From: Actinomycetes bacterium
GTDB lineage: Bacteria > Actinomycetota > Acidimicrobiia > Acidimicrobiales > Ilumatobacteraceae
Assembly: GCA_025359865.1 (NCBI GenBank)
Contig: JANYDH010000103.1
Span: 1-64,000, forward strand
Reading direction: 5' to 3'
Length of the DNA: 64,000 bases
The notes below the pieces were generated by a model, which did no database searches, was not told the DNA's origin, and was given only the letters and a program-made list of their open reading frames with translations. A program made the position numbers and the translations under genes. Position 1 is the first letter of the stretch. Every line of letters begins with the position of its first letter. Below, piece by piece: positions 17,891 through 25,818 of this stretch.

Positions 17891-18940
17891 TCAGGTGGCG
17901 GGTTGCTGCTGAGTGATGCAGTGGATACCGCCGCCACACTCGAAGATCGGTCTGGCGTCGACGAGCACGATCTTGCGGCCCGGATACAGCCGACCGAGCG
18001 TCTCGGCTGCATCAACGTCGCGGGGGTCGTCGAACGAGCACAAGATGACTGCGCCGTTGCACACGTAGTGGTTGATGTACGACCAGTCGACGATGTCGCC
18101 GGCCACGTGCGTCACGGTCGGTGCCTCGATCTCGACGACCTCCAGCCGTCGACCGCGCGCATCGGTGGCGGCCCGCAGCACGGCCAGGTTCTCGCGGCAC
18201 ACCTCGAAGTCGGGATGTGTGGGATCGGGCTGGACATGGGCCACCACCAGACCCGGTCGCACGAACGACGCCACGATGTCGATGTGGCCCCGCGTGCCCA
18301 GCCGGTCATAATCGCTCGTCAATCCACGGGGAACCCAGATGATCTGCTCGACACCCAAGTACGCCTTCAGTTCGGTCTCGGCCCGTTCGGCTTGCCAACC
18401 AGGGTTTCGGTCGGGGTCGAGTTGCACCGTGGTGGTGATCATCACCGTGCCGTCGCCATCGACGTGGATGCCCCCTCCCTCATTGACCATTACCGATGAG
18501 AAGATCTCGGCACCGGCAAGGCCCGCTACGAGGGCCCCAACATGCTGCTCATCGTCGAATCGTGAGAATCCGGCATTGCCCCAGGCGTTGAACGTCCAGT
18601 GGGTTGCACCGAGCCGTCCACCCGGATGAATGAGAAACGTCGGTCCGCTATCGCGGAGCCACGCGTCGTCGACCGGTGTCTCGTGGATGGTCACGGATGG
18701 GTCCAAGAGCGCGCGCGCCGCATCGCTGTCGCCGATGTTGCAGAGCAATGAGACGGGCTCGAACCGGGCGATGGTGTTGATGACGGCAGCCCAGGCGCGC
18801 CGGTACCGTCCCAGCGAGCCGGCCGGGTCAGTCGGATCGGTGCCGAACGTTTCGTTGGCCGGCGGGAACTCCATCCAGGTGCGCTCGTGCCGAGCCCACT
18901 CCGGGGGCATCGTGAAGCCGGCGAGTCGGGGGGTGGTCAT
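17891..18940 (-). CDS. Agmatine deiminase family protein
   Basis: Guanidine-modifying enzyme of 349 residues (peptidyl-arginine deiminase/agmatine deiminase superfamily), converting agmatine to N-carbamoylputrescine and ammonia. Catalytic features visible: WLRDSGPTF (Asp, about 95), VNEGGGIHVDGDGT, TRGHIDIVASF (His and Asp) and the C-terminal nucleophile GGGIHCITQQ (Cys about 341). Length fits the family's usual 340-380. The ATG at 18940 begins at the conserved P-PEWARHERTWMEFP region; longer frames upstream are not homologous-looking. It is divergent from the HDOD gene. A PLP decarboxylase at 60 kb could belong to the same polyamine route, but it is not adjacent. Confidence 0.9.
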   Translation of the reverse strand: MTTPRLAGFTMPPEWARHERTWMEFPPANETFGTDPTDPAGSLGRYRRAWAAVINTIARFEPVSLLCNIGDSDAARALLDPSVTIHETPVDDAWLRDSGPTFLIHPGGRLGATHWTFNAWGNAGFSRFDDEQHVGALVAGLAGAEIFSSVMVNEGGGIHVDGDGTVMITTTVQLDPDRNPGWQAERAETELKAYLGVEQIIWVPRGLTSDYDRLGTRGHIDIVASFVRPGLVVAHVQPDPTHPDFEVCRENLAVLRAATDARGRRLEVVEIEAPTVTHVAGDIVDWSYINHYVCNGAVILCSFDDPRDVDAAETLGRLYPGRKIVLVDARPIFECGGGIHCITQQQPAT

Positions 18941-19109
18941 CTGGTCATTCTCGCAGCAAGCCTTGGCTACCGGCGGTAGCCGCGGCGACAACCGCACCAC
19001 CACCGCCCGGCCGTCCCGGCTCCGTGACAACTTGACGAAATCCGGACGTTCTACCCATGTTCTCGGTACGCATAGCCATGTACTCTGAGACCACTCTCGA
19101 AAGGCGGGC

Positions 19110-20003
19110 ATGATGACCGACCGTTCCACCGCAGACACCAAGGATCCGGTGCTTGCCCACGGTGCAGCAATTGTCGAAGCTGCAGGGCGACTTCGTCCGC
19201 TTTCGCACAGCACGTCGCAACTCATCGTGCTGACCGGCCAGCCCAACGTGTCCACGTCCGATCTGGTCAACGTGATTTCCCAGGACCAGGTGCTCGCCGC
19301 AGCGTTGCTGCGCGAAGCAAATTCGGCTGCGTCGGCAGCACGCAACCCGATCAGTACCGTCGAGACAGCGCTTGTTCGACTCGGCACCAGTCGGATACTT
19401 TCGCTGGCCGTGAGGTTGTCGGTCTCCGAACAGATGTCGGTCGCCGTACCCGAATACGACTTGTCCGACGGTGACCTCGCGCTCTTGTCGGTCACCGGCT
19501 CTGTGGCTGCCGAACTGGTCCGCGAGCGGGCCAAGGTTGCGTTACCCCCCGAGCTTCCCACCGCTGCACTGTTACGCGACATCGGCATGCTCGTGCTCGC
19601 CACATTCCTCGACTCACCGCACCTTGCGTTGCTCCATCTCACCCGTGACGCCGGAGCGCCATTGAGCGACGGCGAGCGGATGGTACTCGATGCCGATCAC
19701 GGCGAGGTCGGTGGGTTGCTCTGCCAGGCATGGAAACTACCCGACGCCGTGCGACTCGGGGTGCAGTACCACCACAATCCCTTTGACTGCGAGGCACCTA
19801 TCGCTCACGCCGTGTTCCTGGCCGACACCATCGCACATCTCGTCGCCGAACGCACGGGGCACCACTGGTCGCATTCGGCACCGAAGGAAGCTGACTGGGT
19901 CGCCTCGATGGGCGAACTGCGTATCGACCCCGGCACGCTTGATGCGCTTGTCGATGCCACGATCGAACGCTTCCAGTCACGCGACACCGGCCTCGTCTTG
20001 TAG
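19110..20003 (+). CDS. HDOD-domain protein
   Basis: Signalling-type protein of 297 residues with one HDOD domain (about 25-225), an HD-phosphohydrolase relative lacking most metal ligands. Visible features are the helical bundle around LVNVISQDQVLAAALLREANS and AALLRDIGMLVLATFL, with late His residues in GVQYHHNPF. HDOD proteins usually act as scaffolds in motility, stress or second-messenger control. An AAAGG Shine-Dalgarno precedes the ATG pair at 19110/19113. Nothing nearby tells what it senses. It is convergent with the MazF-like gene. Confidence 0.85.
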   Translation: MMTDRSTADTKDPVLAHGAAIVEAAGRLRPLSHSTSQLIVLTGQPNVSTSDLVNVISQDQVLAAALLREANSAASAARNPISTVETALVRLGTSRILSLAVRLSVSEQMSVAVPEYDLSDGDLALLSVTGSVAAELVRERAKVALPPELPTAALLRDIGMLVLATFLDSPHLALLHLTRDAGAPLSDGERMVLDADHGEVGGLLCQAWKLPDAVRLGVQYHHNPFDCEAPIAHAVFLADTIAHLVAERTGHHWSHSAPKEADWVASMGELRIDPGTLDALVDATIERFQSRDTGLVL

Positions 20004-20054
20004 CCACGCTCTTGGCCGAGGTCGTCAACCGCGGCCGCTCACTTCAACCAGGCG

Positions 20055-20372
20055 TCAACAATCGATCGCCGACCTCATCGCTGCGCAAACCTCGTGCCAA
20101 CGACCGGGCGAGAGGACACCGACTCTGCGGGTGAGGTATATCTTGTCGATGGTGCGGATGTTGTCCATGCTGGCGACGCACTCCCGGCGCAGCCCATCGT
20201 CGTGATGAAGTGCCACCTCGCTACTTAAGCCTCTCATTCGAGTCGTGACAGGTGCAACCATGACCGCAGTGAGTCGCTCAATCGCTCGCTGCCGGGTCAG
20301 TACGAGCACCGGACGGCCTTTAGCTTCTGGCAGTTCCGCCCACCACAGTTCTCCTTGTCCGATCACAGCCAT
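20055..20372 (-). CDS. MazF/PemK-type mRNA interferase toxin
   Basis: Toxin of 105 residues. It begins with the typical GQGELWWAELPEAKGRPVLV strand pair and carries TRQRAIERLTAVMVAPVTT, as in MazF/PemK endoribonucleases that cleave mRNA at short motifs. Its Arg and Thr positions in the RPVLVLTR and VAPVTT strands match the usual active-site locations. The start ATG at 20372 lies inside the end of the upstream antitoxin gene (10-bp overlap), so the two are co-translated. Cleavage specificity cannot be read from sequence. Confidence 0.88.
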   Translation of the reverse strand: MAVIGQGELWWAELPEAKGRPVLVLTRQRAIERLTAVMVAPVTTRMRGLSSEVALHHDDGLRRECVASMDNIRTIDKIYLTRRVGVLSPGRWHEVCAAMRSAIDC

Positions 20373-20629
20373 GACCAGTCCTCGTCTTCGTCGTCGAGAT
20401 TGGCGAAACTCTGCTTCGGAAGGTCTTCCAATTCTTCGTCGGTCTGCGGGGTGTCGTTGTACGCAGTGACGTATTGCTCGTCGATCATTCGCGAACGCTC
20501 GAATTTGATGGCGGCCTCGAGGGTGCTGCGCATTGCCTCGGTGCGGTTGGAGTAGCTGCATCGTCCGACCAGCCAATCGAGATCGGCGAGCAGATCGGCG
20601 GGTAGGCGAAGAGCGAGTTGCGTCGACAT
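20363..20629 (-). CDS. Ribbon-helix-helix antitoxin paired with MazF-like toxin
   Basis: Small protein of 88 residues. The N-terminus (STQLALRLPADLLADLDWLV) is a ribbon-helix-helix DNA-binding fold. The acidic C-terminus (LPKQSFANLDDEDEDWSWL) is typical of the toxin-wrapping part of an antitoxin. Start 20629 removes an unlikely upstream leader. On the minus strand TATATT sits about 6-9 nt before the ATG, so the transcript may be nearly leaderless. A perfect palindrome at 20673-20691 is a candidate autoregulatory operator. Confidence 0.82.
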   Translation of the reverse strand: MSTQLALRLPADLLADLDWLVGRCSYSNRTEAMRSTLEAAIKFERSRMIDEQYVTAYNDTPQTDEELEDLPKQSFANLDDEDEDWSWL

Positions 20630-20672
20630 ATGAAAAATATACCGTACTGCCTGACGCTTCGAACTCCTCATT

Positions 20673-20691
20673 GCATACCACGTTGGTATGC
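20673..20691. promoter_or_regulatory. Candidate operator of the MazF-like toxin-antitoxin operon
   Basis: Perfect inverted repeat GCATACCA-CGT-TGGTATGC located about 44 bp upstream of the antitoxin start, just beyond a plausible -35 (TTCGAA) and -10 (TATATT) pair on the minus strand. Ribbon-helix-helix antitoxins usually bind such palindromes to repress their own operon; binding here is inference. Confidence 0.5.
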
Positions 20692-20729
20692 GTCATTGCC
20701 CACTCATCAAGCTGTAGGCGACGCCACCC

Positions 20730-20753
20730 GCGATTCGCGATTCGCGATTCGCG
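20730..20753. repeat. 7-bp tandem repeat (GCGATTC)
   Basis: GCGATTC repeated three times plus GCG, about 40 bp upstream of the SRPBCC gene start and between it and the divergent toxin-antitoxin operon. Probably a slippage-prone tract; a role in promoter spacing is possible but not shown. Confidence 0.7.
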
Positions 20754-20790
20754 TACGCTGCGTAGCACCACACGATGCGCAGGGGATGTC

Positions 20791-21261
20791 ATGGCTACAA
20801 CTACGTCAGGCTCAGGAACAGCTACCACGGTGATCAACCGTCCTTGTGAGGTGGTCTGGGCATCGATCACCGATGTCACTCGGATGGGCGAGTGGAGCCC
20901 AGAGTGCCTCGGCGGGCGATGGGTCGGCGGTGCCGATGGGCCTGCTGCGGGTGCGAAGTTCGAGGGCCACAACGCGGCAACCATCGGCGGCCGCACCGTG
21001 AAGAAGTGGACCACCACCTCGGAGGTCACGGTCTGCGAGCCGGGCACGCGGTTCGAGTTCGTCGCCGAGGGCCTCACCACCTGGCGCTACGACCTCGAGG
21101 CATCCGGGTCGGGAACCCGTATCACCGAGTCGTTCCGGTACGAGCCAAATGGTTTCACCGGCTTTATCTACGAAACGCTCATGCGCCGATCGAAGGCGAT
21201 GACCAAGGGGATAGAAGGCACCCTCGCCCGCTTGAAGACGGTACTCGAGGCTGCTGGATGA
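20791..21261 (+). CDS. SRPBCC (START-like) family protein
   Basis: Protein of 156 residues with the helix-grip SRPBCC fold. It opens with a beta-strand then CEVVWASITDVTRMGEWSPEC, the classic opening of polyketide cyclase/Coq10-type lipid-binding proteins, and closes with a long C-terminal helix that would cover the hydrophobic cavity. Start 20791 is preceded by AGGGGA. It likely binds or transports a small hydrophobic ligand; no catalytic residues can be named. Its stop overlaps the next small gene as ATGA. Confidence 0.82.
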   Translation: MATTTSGSGTATTVINRPCEVVWASITDVTRMGEWSPECLGGRWVGGADGPAAGAKFEGHNAATIGGRTVKKWTTTSEVTVCEPGTRFEFVAEGLTTWRYDLEASGSGTRITESFRYEPNGFTGFIYETLMRRSKAMTKGIEGTLARLKTVLEAAG

Positions 21262-21485
21262 ACGACCCTGTGCCCCGCATCTGCGTCGGTGCGTCGGGCG
21301 AGCAGATCAATCTACCACTCGTCGGTCGACTGGCCGACATGTGGAACGGGTCGATGCGTGGCACCGACGACGACTGGAGGCACAGGCTCGGCATCGTCCA
21401 TGCCGCCGCCGACTTCGGTCATCCGCAATCGACCGAGCCAGTGCTGCGGTTCGTCGAGCAGGTGATGAAGCCCCTCAGGGCCTGA
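21258..21485 (+). CDS. Small hypothetical protein, 75 residues
   Basis: I do not recognise the family. The ATG overlaps the SRPBCC stop (ATGA), which supports expression by coupling. It lacks membrane segments. The sequence contains PLVGRLADMWNGSMRG and a C-terminal helix (VLRFVEQVMKPLR). It could be a partial luciferase-like monooxygenase fragment or an independent small partner of the SRPBCC protein; neither can be shown. Confidence 0.55.
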   Translation: MNDPVPRICVGASGEQINLPLVGRLADMWNGSMRGTDDDWRHRLGIVHAAADFGHPQSTEPVLRFVEQVMKPLRA

Positions 21486-21548
21486 CCCCTCGACGTTGTG
21501 CCCTGACGAGAACCCCGTCTCGGAGATCAAGCGCTACGTTGGTACACG

Positions 21549-22463
21549 ATGAACAAGATCGTCAGGAAGCTCGACCTTGTCGACAAGGCATCGCTCCCGC
21601 TGTTTGCGGTGACCATGCTCGCCGAACACGTAGCGCTTCGAAACAGGCCGAAGCGATCGCTCGGTGACCTCTACGACGCTGACGATGAAGCCCTGTCCGG
21701 TCTGCAACTACCGCCCGATGTGCTTGTTCCGCTCGGATACGAACGCAAGGACACCGTTGCCAATCTGTCGATGCTGGCCGGCAACATTGCGTTCGGGCTC
21801 GCCACCGCTGCAGCGTTCAGCAGGTTCGACCGGCTGCTGTTTCGTCACCGCGTCTCCAACATCGGGTCGCGCCGTGGTTCGATCGTGTCAGCGATGGTGC
21901 TCTGGGACTTTCTCTACTACTGGGACCACCGTTGGATGCACGAGGTTCGGCTGCTGTGGGCAAACCACGTCACCCACCACTCCGGCGAGCGGTACAACTT
22001 GTCGACGGCATTGCGCCAGCCGTGGTCGGGCTTCCTCACGTTCTGGGTGTTCGCACCGATGTCGCTGCTCGGCTTCCCCACTGCGAAGACGCTCAAGGCG
22101 GGGCAACTGAACCTGCTGTACCAATACTGGATCCACACCGAGGCGATCGACCGCATGCCTAGACCGATCGAGCAGGTGTTCAACACACCATCGCATCACC
22201 GCGCTCATCACGGTGCCAATCGGCAGTACCTCGACAAGAACTACGGCGGGATCCTGATCGTGTGGGACAAGCTGTTCGGTACGTTCGAGCCCGAAGTGCG
22301 GCGAGTGAAGTACGGCCTGACCAAGAACATCCGCACCTACAATCCGCTGCGCATCGCCTATCACGAGATGGCCGACATCGCCCGTGATGCGAAGGCGGCA
22401 CGGGGGCTGCGCAACAAGCTCGGCTACGTGTTCGGCCACCCCGGCTGGAAGCCCGCAGCCTGA
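21549..22463 (+). CDS. Sterol desaturase / fatty-acid hydroxylase superfamily protein
   Basis: Integral membrane di-iron oxygenase of 304 residues. Three histidine clusters typical of the family are present: HRWMH (about 122), HVTHHSGERYN (about 139) and HRAHHGANRQYLDKNYGG (about 217), the last followed by WDKLFGTF. Hydrophobic segments lie at about 70-95 and 150-180. Family members hydroxylate or desaturate lipids or carotenoids; here the target is unknown. The gene stands alone, with a vapBC pair downstream. Confidence 0.9.
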   Translation: MNKIVRKLDLVDKASLPLFAVTMLAEHVALRNRPKRSLGDLYDADDEALSGLQLPPDVLVPLGYERKDTVANLSMLAGNIAFGLATAAAFSRFDRLLFRHRVSNIGSRRGSIVSAMVLWDFLYYWDHRWMHEVRLLWANHVTHHSGERYNLSTALRQPWSGFLTFWVFAPMSLLGFPTAKTLKAGQLNLLYQYWIHTEAIDRMPRPIEQVFNTPSHHRAHHGANRQYLDKNYGGILIVWDKLFGTFEPEVRRVKYGLTKNIRTYNPLRIAYHEMADIARDAKAARGLRNKLGYVFGHPGWKPAA

Positions 22464-22523
22464 TCCCCACCGATCTCAAGACTGCCAAGCGATTCGTTGT
22501 CATTGCCTTGGTACTCTCGTGAC

Positions 22524-22751
22524 ATGTCGATGACCACGATCTCGAGCAAGGGGCAGATCACCCTTCCAGCAGCCCTCCTACGCGAACGTCACCTCACGCC
22601 CGGCACGCGACTGGAGATCATCGCCACAAGTCGGGCCATCGTGCTGATTGCGATCCCTGAATCACTCGTTCATCGTCTCGCCGGTGCCACCCAAGGCATC
22701 TACGGCAACTCTGATGATTACGTAGAAGGACTACGCGACGAATGGACCTGA
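22524..22751 (+). CDS. AbrB/MazE-type antitoxin (VapB-like)
   Basis: Antitoxin of 75 residues with the swapped-hairpin AbrB domain: TTISSKGQITLPAALLRER, then LTPGTRLEIIA. Start 22524 places the domain at the N-terminus as usual. The C-terminal half is the toxin-binding part. It overlaps the PIN toxin start by 10 bp, so the pair is one operon. A TACTCT hexamer 6 nt before the ATG suggests a short or absent leader. Confidence 0.88.
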   Translation: MSMTTISSKGQITLPAALLRERHLTPGTRLEIIATSRAIVLIAIPESLVHRLAGATQGIYGNSDDYVEGLRDEWT

Positions 22752-23179
22752 CGGTGTTCAGGCGAGTGCTGCTCGACACGTCGGCCTGCATCTATTTCCT
22801 CGACGGCACGCCTGAAAGTATCCGCCATCGCTTGATGGTAGAAGTGATCGAGTTGGTCGAGCGCGACAGGATCACCGTGGTCTTGTCGCCGATCACCGTC
22901 GCCGAGCTTCTCGTGCTTCCCATTCGTGAACACAGCGACGAGGCCGAAGCCCTGGTCCACCTCTTCGTGGCGTCCTGCTGCCAGGTCATGCCGGCAACGA
23001 CGGAAACGGCCGCCTTCGCCGCTGCGCTCCGATGCGAGCATGGGCTGCGGCTACCCGACGCGTTCATCCTGGCCACAGGGCTCGAACACTCGGTCGACAC
23101 AGTCATTGGCAATGACGACCGCTGGAAGCGTGTTCATCAGATCACCTACATCCACCTCGACGACGAACCGGACCCTTGA
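22742..23179 (+). CDS. PIN-domain toxin (VapC-like)
   Basis: Toxin ribonuclease of 145 residues. The acidic active-site set is present in order: LLDTSACIY (Asp, about 11), TVAELLVL (Glu, about 54), LPDAFILAT (Asp, about 106) and GNDDRWK (Asp, about 124). VapC toxins cleave specific tRNAs or rRNA in a metal-dependent way; this target is unknown. Paired with the AbrB-type antitoxin overlapping its start. It ends 28 bp from the convergent monooxygenase gene. Confidence 0.9.
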   Translation: MDLTVFRRVLLDTSACIYFLDGTPESIRHRLMVEVIELVERDRITVVLSPITVAELLVLPIREHSDEAEALVHLFVASCCQVMPATTETAAFAAALRCEHGLRLPDAFILATGLEHSVDTVIGNDDRWKRVHQITYIHLDDEPDP

Positions 23180-23207
23180 CGCACGCTCGGATCATTCGCT
23201 ACTCGAC

Positions 23208-24710
23208 TCACTCGTAGACGAGGCAGCCGTCGTCGAGATCGGCGGCGGGCAACAAATCTTTCTCGGTCCAGTAGTCCTGCGTATGTTGCCACTCCGGCTT
23301 GTCGCCGCGTTTCGGTAACAGGTGCATACCGCGCATGAGATAGCCGGGGTTGAAGTTTTCCGGATCGATCCATGACAAGATCGGCATGTCGGCATCGGCG
23401 GGTCGAAGCATCGGCGTGACCCTGCTGGAACCCAGCTCGGACATGTGGATCAGCAACTTGCAGACGAAGTCGGCGATCAGGTCGGCGCGTAACGTCCAAC
23501 TCGCACGGAAGTACCCGAACACCCAGAGCAGGTTCGGCACCCCGGTGAACATCATCCCGCGGTAGGTGACAGTGTCGGACAACACCAGTGGTTCACCGTT
23601 GATCACAAACGCGATGTCACCGAGCACACTCAGGTTGAAGCCCGTTGCGGTGATGATGACATCGGCCTCGAGATCGTCACCCGACTTGAGATGGATGCCG
23701 GTCTCGGTAAACGTTTCGATCTCGTCGGTGGCCATCGACGCCTTGCCCGATGCAATGCCTTTGAACAGGTCGCCGTCAGGGATGAACGCGAGCCGCTGCT
23801 GCCATGGCCGATACCGGGGAGTGAAGTGCTTGTCGACGTCGTAGTCGGCGCCGAGATACGTGCGAACTCCGGCGATCAACTCTTGCTTGACAAACTCTGG
23901 TTCTTCCAACGCGAGGCTGGTCATCACGTGCTGATCGTGGAGAATCTTGCGACGTACGATCTCGTGGATCCACGCCTCGTCGATCTCCAACTCACGCAAG
24001 GTATCGGCAAGCTCGTTGACGTTCGATCCGGGAAAGAAGTAGGTGGGCGACCGCTGCAGCACAGTGACGTGATTGCAGTCGCCGGCGATGGCCGGCACAA
24101 GCGTGGCGGCAGTGGCACCGGAGCCGATGACGACGACGTTCTTACCGGTGAGGTCGAGATCATCCGGCCATGTCTGCGGGTGGACGATCCGCCCGTTGAA
24201 ACGTTCCATCCCCGGCCAGTCCGGCGTATACCCCTGCGCGTGGCGGTAATAGCCCTGGCACATCCACAAGAAGTTCGTCGTGAACTGAAGTTGCTCGCCG
24301 GTGTCGCCACGCGTCACCTCGAGGGTCCACAGGTTGTCGACGCTCGACCAACTGGCCTTGGAGATCGTGTGCTGGTAGCGGATGTGCCGAGCCAGGTCGT
24401 TTTCGTCGATGACCTCGCCCATGTACTTGCGGATCTCGTGCGCCGCCGCAATCGGGGCGCTCGTCCACGGCTTGAAGCGGTACCCGAACGTGTACAGATC
24501 GCTGTCGGAGCGAATGCCGGGATACGTGTGCGTCAACCACGTTCCTCCGAAATCCCCCAATGCCTCGAGCACGACGAAGCGCTGGTCGGGGCATTGGTTC
24601 GTCAGGTGGTACGCGCCACCGACCCCGGAGATACCGGCCCCGACGATGATCACGTCGAAGTGCTCGGTCTGTTGTGGCGCGGTTTCAGCGAGCAGTTCGG
24701 TCTGGCTCAT
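23208..24710 (-). CDS. Flavin-containing monooxygenase, Baeyer-Villiger type
   Basis: NADPH- and FAD-dependent monooxygenase of 500 residues. FAD site DVIIVGAGISGVGGAYHL (about 20-37); BVMO fingerprint FNGRIVHPQTWP (about 160, matching FxGxxxHxxxWP); NADPH site VVIGSGATAATL. AAGGAG precedes the ATG at 24710. It converts ketones to esters/lactones or oxygenates heteroatoms. It is the last gene of an MFS / alcohol dehydrogenase / monooxygenase operon, a plausible route from an alcohol to a ketone to an ester with import of the substrate. That pathway is inference. Confidence 0.9.
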   Translation of the reverse strand: MSQTELLAETAPQQTEHFDVIIVGAGISGVGGAYHLTNQCPDQRFVVLEALGDFGGTWLTHTYPGIRSDSDLYTFGYRFKPWTSAPIAAAHEIRKYMGEVIDENDLARHIRYQHTISKASWSSVDNLWTLEVTRGDTGEQLQFTTNFLWMCQGYYRHAQGYTPDWPGMERFNGRIVHPQTWPDDLDLTGKNVVVIGSGATAATLVPAIAGDCNHVTVLQRSPTYFFPGSNVNELADTLRELEIDEAWIHEIVRRKILHDQHVMTSLALEEPEFVKQELIAGVRTYLGADYDVDKHFTPRYRPWQQRLAFIPDGDLFKGIASGKASMATDEIETFTETGIHLKSGDDLEADVIITATGFNLSVLGDIAFVINGEPLVLSDTVTYRGMMFTGVPNLLWVFGYFRASWTLRADLIADFVCKLLIHMSELGSSRVTPMLRPADADMPILSWIDPENFNPGYLMRGMHLLPKRGDKPEWQHTQDYWTEKDLLPAADLDDGCLVYE

Positions 24711-24786
24711 GGGCGACTCCTTCGTGCGATGATCGGAGCCTCGCGCCACCACAAGAAGGGATCCCAATCGTGGGCATCGACCAGCA

Positions 24787-25818
24787 TCACACGCTGGTGA
24801 TGACCGCCACCCCCGGGTTCGAGAACGCTGCCATCGCCGGCAGCGCATCGCACACCTCGTCGAGGGTGAGCAGTCGGGTCACCACAGCACCGGGGTCGAA
24901 GCGACCGGCTTCGATGAGGGCGAATACTTGGTCGAATCGCGATGCCGATAGACCATGCACCCCCAGCAACTCGAGTTCGTCCCTGATGATCCGAGCGATC
25001 GGCAAGTCGGCGGTTGCAGCCGGAAACAGGCCGATCTGGACATGTCGTCCAAGTGGTCGAAGGCAGTTGATGGAGTTTGCGGCGGTAGCTGCATGTCCGA
25101 GGCAATCGACCGACACGTGTGCCCCGCGGGTGAGATCGCGCACCGCCGTGGCGACGTCGCCGACGGACCGTGCATTGAGTGTCACATCGGCACCGACGCT
25201 TTCGGCCAACGACAGCGCGTCGGGGTCGACGTCTACCGCGATCACCATGGCGCCCACTGCTCGGCCGAATGCAACTGCCGCCAAGCCCACCCCACCACAT
25301 CCGTGGACGACGAGTACTTCGTCGGCGATGAGGCGGCCCCGTTCGATCACCCCGCGGTAAGCAGTCGACACCCGGCAGCCCACGAGCGCTGCGACGACAT
25401 CGTCGACGGCATCCGACACGACAACCGCATTGGTGTCGGCATATGGGATGGTGGTGTACTCGGCGAAGGCACCCCAACGCGTGAAACCCGGCTGTTCCTG
25501 GCTGCGACAAACCTGATGCTGACCGAGCCGGCACGGTTCACACACGCCGCATCCGCACACGAACGGCGCTACGACCCGGTCGGCGAGGTGAACGCGCACA
25601 ACACCGCTACCCACCGCGACGACCCGACCGACGAACTCGTGCCCGCCGACATGCGGGCAGACGATGTCGGGATCGGTCCCCCGCCACCCGTGATAGTCGC
25701 TGCGGCACAACCCGACCGCCAGAACCTCGACCACGACCTCGTCGCGCCCCGGCGTCGGATCATCCACGCGCACGACTTCGATCGGCCCTGCGAATCGTTC
25801 GTACACGGCCGCTCTCAT
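24787..25818 (-). CDS. Zinc-dependent alcohol dehydrogenase (MDR family)
   Basis: Medium-chain dehydrogenase of 343 residues. The catalytic zinc region has GLCRSDYHGW and GHEFVG, the structural zinc lobe is CGCGVCEPCRLGQHQVC, and the coenzyme site is HGCGGVGLAAVAF followed by an Asp favouring NAD. It oxidises an alcohol or reduces an aldehyde/ketone; substrate unknown. The ATG at 25818 overlaps the stop of the MFS gene by 4 bp. Position upstream of a Baeyer-Villiger monooxygenase suggests it supplies the ketone. Confidence 0.92.
   Translation of the reverse strand: MRAAVYERFAGPIEVVRVDDPTPGRDEVVVEVLAVGLCRSDYHGWRGTDPDIVCPHVGGHEFVGRVVAVGSGVVRVHLADRVVAPFVCGCGVCEPCRLGQHQVCRSQEQPGFTRWGAFAEYTTIPYADTNAVVVSDAVDDVVAALVGCRVSTAYRGVIERGRLIADEVLVVHGCGGVGLAAVAFGRAVGAMVIAVDVDPDALSLAESVGADVTLNARSVGDVATAVRDLTRGAHVSVDCLGHAATAANSINCLRPLGRHVQIGLFPAATADLPIARIIRDELELLGVHGLSASRFDQVFALIEAGRFDPGAVVTRLLTLDEVCDALPAMAAFSNPGVAVITSV

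Noticed and set aside
23691-24800. 369-codon plus-strand frame
   Set aside because: Antisense to the Baeyer-Villiger monooxygenase, whose FAD and BVMO motifs are intact.
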